From Anaerohabitans sp964387285 (lineage in GTDB: Bacteria; Zhuqueibacterota; Zhuqueibacteria; Residuimicrobiales; Residuimicrobiaceae): a DNA stretch of 64,000 bases. Numbering within the stretch: the stretch's first letter is position 1; the number at the start of each line of letters is the position of its first letter. The stretch is from assembly GCA_964387285.1 (NCBI GenBank), contig CAYLWO010000006.1:83092-147091 (forward strand), given 5' to 3'. The notes beneath the pieces were generated by a model. It was not told the origin of the DNA. It searched no databases and saw only the letters and a program-made list of their open reading frames with translations. Shown one piece after another: positions 59,697 through 64,000 of the stretch. Made by a program: the position numbers and the translations under genes.

Positions 59697-60761
59697 CTAT
59701 CTTATCGCCGCACGGATAATTCCACCGCCCACAACGTTGTCTTGCTGATAAAACACCGCGGATTGCCCCGGTGTGACTGCCGGTCGCGGCTCTTTAAAAC
59801 ATAGGACCACCTCCTCCGCTGTCGCCTGCTCCAGGACTGCGGGAAAACCAGGATCTTTGTAACGAATGCGCACCTCCACCTCGGTGCCGATTATCGGTTG
59901 CGGCCAGGCAATCCAATTTGTTTGTTGTGCACGCAAACCGCCGGCCATTAAATCCTTTTTGTCGCCGAGACGAATGCGATTTCTCTTGCTGTCGATCTCC
60001 GTAACAAACACCGGACGACCTAAAGCAATACCCAGGCATTTGCGTTGCCCGATGGTATAAAAAGGATACCCCCGGTGTCTGCCCACTACTTTGTCCTGCT
60101 GATCGATAAATTCGCCCGCTGAAATCGTTTTCCCCTGTTCCCGCAATCGCTCGATGATAAAACGCCGAAAATCATCATCCGGAATAAAACAGATCTCCTG
60201 GCTCTCGCATTTTTGCGCCACTATTAAACCCAATTCCCGCGCTTTGGCGCGCACCTGTTCTTTGCTCATTTCACCCAGAGGAAAAAGCGTGCAAGATAAC
60301 TGTTCCTGCGACAAACGCCACAGCGCATAGGATTGATCCTTGGCCTCATAACGCGCTTTTTTCAACAGATAGCGAGCGCTCGTCTGATCAAACGCCACAC
60401 GGCAGTAATGCCCGGTGGCAAAAAAATCCACCTGCTCTGCCAGTGCTGCCTGCAATAATGCACCCCATTTGATGCTGACGTTGCACTGGACGCATGGATT
60501 GGGGGTGCGTCCGGCCAGATATTCATCGATGAAATATTGTATCACGTTGTTGTAAAAAACATCCCGCAAATCCACCAAACGATGCGGGATGCCCAGCTGC
60601 TTGCACACGGCTGCCGCATCCTGACCGGCTTGCTCCGACCCGGATTGCACAGGCAACTGCGTCATGGTGATGCCCATGACGTCAAATCCATGTTGCAACA
60701 AAAGAGCGGCAGCTACCGAACTGTCCACGCCGCCGCTCATAGCGACTGCCACACGTTTCAT
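59697..60761 (-). CDS. mnmA: tRNA 2-thiouridylase MnmA
   Basis: This 354-residue enzyme puts sulfur on U34 of several tRNAs. It has the PP-loop AMSGGVDSSVAAALL, the catalytic NPCVQCN (C90) and later CESQEICFIPDDD (C191), and RRHRGYPFYTIGQRK-like sequence (VGRHRGYPFYTIGQRK). Length is normal. It would need sulfur from a cysteine desulfurase such as the SufS encoded in the window, or from another one. The ATG at 60761 overlaps the stop of the S9 peptidase gene (ATGA), so the two are co-transcribed. Confidence 0.95.
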   Translation of the reverse strand: MKRVAVAMSGGVDSSVAAALLLQHGFDVMGITMTQLPVQSGSEQAGQDAAAVCKQLGIPHRLVDLRDVFYNNVIQYFIDEYLAGRTPNPCVQCNVSIKWGALLQAALAEQVDFFATGHYCRVAFDQTSARYLLKKARYEAKDQSYALWRLSQEQLSCTLFPLGEMSKEQVRAKARELGLIVAQKCESQEICFIPDDDFRRFIIERLREQGKTISAGEFIDQQDKVVGRHRGYPFYTIGQRKCLGIALGRPVFVTEIDSKRNRIRLGDKKDLMAGGLRAQQTNWIAWPQPIIGTEVEVRIRYKDPGFPAVLEQATAEEVVLCFKEPRPAVTPGQSAVFYQQDNVVGGGIIRAAIR

Positions 60762-63574
60762 TTTGTTAATTCCAGTCCCCATGTCTTGCCTTTAAGGGTT
60801 GCCGGCACACCGCTTTTCATCCACACCGGCATAGGTGCGTCTTTTAAATAGTGGTCGAAAAACTGCTGCAAGCGCACAGACAGATCCTTGCGATTCCTGC
60901 GTTCTTTTAAATTGTGCGCTTCGCCGTTGTACACCAGCATCCAGGCCGGCTTGCCTAAACGACGCAGCGCCGTAAACAGTTCGATGCCCTGATAATAGGG
61001 AACAGCGCCGTCAGCGTCATTATGGGTGATTAACAAAGGCGTGGTCACGTCCGGCACGCGGAACAGAGGCGAGTTTTCAATATAGTGCCAGGGCTTTTCC
61101 CACAGCGTTGCGCCGATGCGGCTCTGCTCCTGTTCATACTGAAACTGCCGCACCATGCCCGATTCCCAACGAATGCCGCCATAGGCGCTGGTCATGTTGC
61201 TCACCGGTGCTCCGGCGCCGGCGCAGCGAAACAGATGCGTGTGCGTGATCAGATAAGCAACCTGATAGCCGCCCCAGCTCTGTCCCTGAATGCCGATGCG
61301 TTCATGATCGACAAACCCCTGCTCGATCAATTTCTGCACGCCAGGGACAATGCAGGACATGGCGCTTTTGCCCGGATAACCAATTTCATAGACAATATCC
61401 GGGATGAAAAACAGATAACCTCGACTGACAAAAAATACCGCAGACACCGAAGAAGCGCTGGGACGCGGCTCAAAATATCGATGCAGCAAATCCGCATTGC
61501 GTTCATAAAAATGCACGATCATGGGATATTTCTTTGTGCTGTCGAAATTTTCCGGCTTGTACAGCAATCCTTCTAAAGGCTTGCCGTCTGCGGAAAGCCA
61601 TTTGACCAACTCCACCGAACCCCACAGATACTCTTTTTGTTGCGGATTGGCGTCGCTCATCTTAACCGGTTGATTAAAGCCGGCGTCTGTAATCCACAGG
61701 TCCGGAAATTCAACAAACGAACCGCGGCTGAACACCAGCGTCTCTGCGTTCTGGGCTTTGCGCGGCGCGCCCAGGGATTGTGGTGCATGGAACAGCGCAA
61801 CCGGCGCGGCTTCATCGTCCAACCGCTTGCTGCAAAATCCTGCGGATTTATCACGGTAGTCAAAGGTTTTAAGCAACAGCGGCGCATTGCTTTGTATGAA
61901 TTTTTCTTCAGGGTCCAGGGACTGGTAGCGATAACTGGTCTGATTTTTACGCCCCAGACCTTTGGTGAGGTTGCGCGCGGCAATTTTGTTTTCCGGATCG
62001 AGTTCCCAGATGTCGTAACGGTCATAGACCAGCACGCGCCGATCCTGTTCGGTCCAGCCCATGAGACCGTAGGTGTTTGCACAATCCGGCTGATCGTGCA
62101 ATTCGTTGCTAAAACTGACGCCGACAGCCTGGGTAAGATTGTTGGTTTTACCGGAAGCGACAGTAAAAGTAAACCAGTTGGCCGATACCTCGTCAAACCA
62201 CAGGATATATTTCCCTGCCGGTGAAACGCTGACCGGACCGCGCAATTTTTTCACCACCAGAGTTGGCTTGCCGTCAGCCAGTTGAACATGATAGACATCA
62301 TGAAAGATAGTGTTTTCCCATGAAAGCTGCAGTCGATACGGCAGGCTCGACAATCCTAACGCCCAGTTGGCGTTGCCCTCCTGTACCGTTCTCAATTCAG
62401 GAAGATTCTCTCCAGCCAGCTGTAAGAATTTTTGTTCTTTTACAGACCACACGGCTGTATAACTGCGTTTCAATTCCTTGTCCAGATCATGCACCTGTTG
62501 TGTTTGCAGCAGGGGGTCCTGATAATGCCAGATGTCCAGTTTGGCGGTTTCAAAATCAACCAATGAAGTGTCGGTAGGTACCGGAATGGGCGCCGTGCCG
62601 AAAAACAGTTTACTGCCGTCCTTGCTGAACACCGGTGCCTGATTTTCGCTGACCAGCCAATGTTTGGGAAATCCGCTCTTGAGCGTATCCACTACCAGAC
62701 GACCGGAATCCTGGCCAGCCTGCCAATAATACATATTGAAGAAGCGTTGTTTGTTTTTGCTGGTGTCTGTATCAGCCAGAAAAACGACCTGCTTACCATC
62801 TTCATCCCAGGTCAGTTGCTTAAAATCTGCCTTGCCGCGTTTGATAGCCTTTACTCCTGCTTGAGCCGTATCAAACACATAGACGCCGGCTTTTTGCGTA
62901 CTGTCTTTGGTCACACAGCTGAAAATGACAGCCCTGGCCGTTTTGCTCATTTTATAGTCCGTCACTGCCGCAAAGCTCCACTCTTTGGCATCAGTCAAAC
63001 GGCGAATCACCATGGTCGAGGCTTTATCGTTCTTTTTATCTTTATCGCTTTTTTCCTCCGCATCCCGGTCTTTTGGCATCGCTGTTTTGCTGGTATCCTT
63101 TTTAGCCGGCTCTTTGGCTAATTGATAGGCCAGCCAATCATCGCCCTTTTCCGGCAATTGATAGGATTTAACCCGTGGGATTTTTACCACAGCGCCGTCG
63201 TTTACACTGATAATGGCCAAAGAATCCTGCGGCAGATCGTCGTCTTTTTTCTTGGCAATTTTAGCTTGCCGCGTTTCCTGTAAAAAGGGCTGAATTTGCG
63301 CCAAGACAAAGCGGGAGTCCTGAGTGAATCTGGCTTTGTTAGCGCGCGGTATGGAAAGGGATTGATCATTGATTACCGATTTGATCAACAATTCTCCATC
63401 ACCCTCCTGCGGAGTGAGGACGTACAGGAGCCATTTCCCGTCGTTGGACAAACTGGTTTCGTTGATGGATTTCCAGCCGTCATAGACGGAATGGTCTAAA
63501 GGTTTCTTGGCAGCTGCAGAGAACGCCATTTGCAACAGAATAAAAATCAGCGATACAGAATAAAACCGTTTCAT
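60758..63574 (-). CDS. Exported S9-family prolyl oligopeptidase-like peptidase
   Basis: This 938-residue protein has a signal peptide (1-22, ending AFSAAA), a long N-terminal seven-blade-type propeller (about 40-690) and a C-terminal alpha/beta-hydrolase domain. The catalytic Ser is in GIQGQSWGGY (S766), Asp in HNDADGAVPY (D855) and His in NGEAHNL (H887). It should cut peptides in the periplasm. A Lys/Asp-rich insert near 155-180 (KDTSKTAMPKDRDAEEKSDK) is unusual and loop-like. AAGGA lies upstream of ATG 63574. Its stop overlaps mnmA. Confidence 0.93.
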   Translation of the reverse strand: MKRFYSVSLIFILLQMAFSAAAKKPLDHSVYDGWKSINETSLSNDGKWLLYVLTPQEGDGELLIKSVINDQSLSIPRANKARFTQDSRFVLAQIQPFLQETRQAKIAKKKDDDLPQDSLAIISVNDGAVVKIPRVKSYQLPEKGDDWLAYQLAKEPAKKDTSKTAMPKDRDAEEKSDKDKKNDKASTMVIRRLTDAKEWSFAAVTDYKMSKTARAVIFSCVTKDSTQKAGVYVFDTAQAGVKAIKRGKADFKQLTWDEDGKQVVFLADTDTSKNKQRFFNMYYWQAGQDSGRLVVDTLKSGFPKHWLVSENQAPVFSKDGSKLFFGTAPIPVPTDTSLVDFETAKLDIWHYQDPLLQTQQVHDLDKELKRSYTAVWSVKEQKFLQLAGENLPELRTVQEGNANWALGLSSLPYRLQLSWENTIFHDVYHVQLADGKPTLVVKKLRGPVSVSPAGKYILWFDEVSANWFTFTVASGKTNNLTQAVGVSFSNELHDQPDCANTYGLMGWTEQDRRVLVYDRYDIWELDPENKIAARNLTKGLGRKNQTSYRYQSLDPEEKFIQSNAPLLLKTFDYRDKSAGFCSKRLDDEAAPVALFHAPQSLGAPRKAQNAETLVFSRGSFVEFPDLWITDAGFNQPVKMSDANPQQKEYLWGSVELVKWLSADGKPLEGLLYKPENFDSTKKYPMIVHFYERNADLLHRYFEPRPSASSVSAVFFVSRGYLFFIPDIVYEIGYPGKSAMSCIVPGVQKLIEQGFVDHERIGIQGQSWGGYQVAYLITHTHLFRCAGAGAPVSNMTSAYGGIRWESGMVRQFQYEQEQSRIGATLWEKPWHYIENSPLFRVPDVTTPLLITHNDADGAVPYYQGIELFTALRRLGKPAWMLVYNGEAHNLKERRNRKDLSVRLQQFFDHYLKDAPMPVWMKSGVPATLKGKTWGLELTK

Positions 63575-63809
63575 GTCCGTTCCTTGTCGGGTTTGGGATG
63601 TGATTCGATGTTTTTTCAAATCCGGTTCTGGTAAAAGCAGCCGCTGCCGCAGGCTTGAAAAATTTTAATTATAAAAGCTCTGTCATTTCCAGGGAGGCAA
63701 CAGCACAAGCTTTACAGAATATCAATTTTTTACTGTATATGCAAGAAAATAAATGCGGAATTTACCCGGAATCCATACATACAAGGGGCTTGCCATCATC
63801 CCTGTATAT

Positions 63810-63864
63810 CCTGTCTATCCTGTAATCCTGTCTTATACACTGACAGGATTACAGGATAGACAGG
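63810..63864. repeat. Perfect 23-base inverted repeat (CTGTCTATCCTG type)
   Basis: Arms 63810-63832 and 63842-63864 are exact reverse complements around a nine-base loop. The arms consist of TATCCTGT and AATCCTGT-like units. Similar GACAGGATTACAGG palindromes are scattered in many environmental genomes. Confidence 0.8.
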
Positions 63865-63878
63865 CTAAAGATAAAGTT

Positions 63879-63962
63879 CTATTTCACCAAACTCATCTTT
63901 TTGCTCTGTATCGTCTTTTTGCCGCTTGTGTCGACATACTCTGGGGGCGTCATCCTGAGGCC
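63879..63962 (-). pseudogene. Possible 3' end of a secreted-protein gene (T9SS-type tail)
   Basis: On the minus strand, reading into the window from the right, a frame ends EYVDTSGKKTIQSKKMSLVK at a TAG (63881-63879). KKM(S/A)L(V/I)K is the way T9SS-type sorting tails end (the 328-residue protein here ends KKMALIK). The frame has a TAG near 63985, so the gene would be frameshifted, or the resemblance is chance. Confidence 0.25.
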
Positions 63963-64000
63963 TGCCGTTAACGATTTCAGGAACTAGGATCAACTGGCTT

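Larger units (their letters stand above)
63575..64000. other. Right-edge intergenic region
   Basis: About 430 bases. It holds a 23-base perfect inverted repeat (63810-63864) and a possible gene end (63879 to about 63962). The rest (63575-63800) shows an AT-rich stretch that should carry the promoter of the S9 peptidase gene. A plus-strand frame from about 63753 translates the repeat and is not a convincing gene. Confidence 0.5.

Noticed and set aside
63753..63971. 72-residue plus-strand frame at the right edge
   Set aside because: It is mainly a translation of the inverted repeat (PVYPVYPVILS), so not a gene.

Overview
This window looks like one scaffold of a Gram-negative bacterium of the FCB group, most like Calditrichota or KSB1-type lineages. 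That placement is an inference: no rRNA or ribosomal protein is present. It rests on a TonB-dependent receptor with a carboxypeptidase-like N-terminal domain, a PorV/UPF0164-like outer-membrane protein, secreted proteins with type IX-like C-terminal sorting tails (one ends in a classic NYPNPFNP module), menaquinone genes, several outer-membrane efflux systems, and many short palindromic repeats between genes. A run of 100 N at 24189-24288 shows the sequence is an assembled scaffold, probably metagenomic.

Layout. 1-3.8 kb: 5' end of an outer-membrane protein gene, an ECF-like sigma factor with its anti-sigma factor, and a decayed TPR/CHAT gene. 3.8-6.2 kb: a TIGR01212 radical SAM protein and imidazolonepropionase. 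6.3-10.8 kb (+): DUF1460 amidase-like protein, MenG/UbiE methyltransferase, MenA-like prenyltransferase, CPBP protease and a transglutaminase-like TPR protein. 10.8-12.1 kb: a TonB-C domain protein and an MBL-fold lipoprotein. 12.3-18.4 kb (-): NadA, a split 2-hydroxyacyl-CoA dehydratase activase (two genes) and PlsC. 18.6-24.0 kb (+): a complete RND efflux operon. 24.4-31.3 kb (-): TonB-dependent receptor, large secreted protein and PorV-like protein. 31.6-35.3 kb (-): two sugar-metabolism enzymes and an rRNA m5C methyltransferase. 35.4-36.2 kb (+): two tandem YkgJ-type cysteine-cluster proteins. 36.2-41.1 kb (-): SurA/PpiD-like isomerase, SufS, SufU, flavin reductase and a lipoprotein. 41.7-47.3 kb (-): a 1514-residue surface protein and a T9SS-tailed secreted protein. 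48-50.2 kb (+): CCA-type nucleotidyltransferase and a Yip1 membrane protein. 50.3-57.3 kb (+): a MacAB-TolC-like ABC export operon with two permeases, followed by STAS and pentapeptide-repeat proteins. 57.6-64 kb: a short-chain-type polyprenyl synthase, a repeat-bracketed secreted protein, a small membrane protein, and MnmA overlapping an S9 peptidase.

How it fits together. MenG, MenA and the polyprenyl synthase point to menaquinone-based respiration. NadA, SufS/SufU, MnmA, the CCA enzyme and the rRNA methyltransferase are housekeeping. Much of the rest serves the cell envelope: two tripartite exporters, a TonB-dependent receptor locus, surface adhesin-like proteins and a periplasmic isomerase. 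The intergenic regions carry at least six families of inverted repeats. One of them sits between the two halves of the split activase, another brackets a small secreted-protein gene, and another lies at both edges of the assembly gap. I saw no tRNA, rRNA, CRISPR array, integrase or transposase. No defence island or clearly undescribed multigene system stood out. The best leads are the receptor/secreted-protein/PorV locus, the 1514-residue surface protein, the decayed CHAT gene and a 99-base structured element at 47769-47867.
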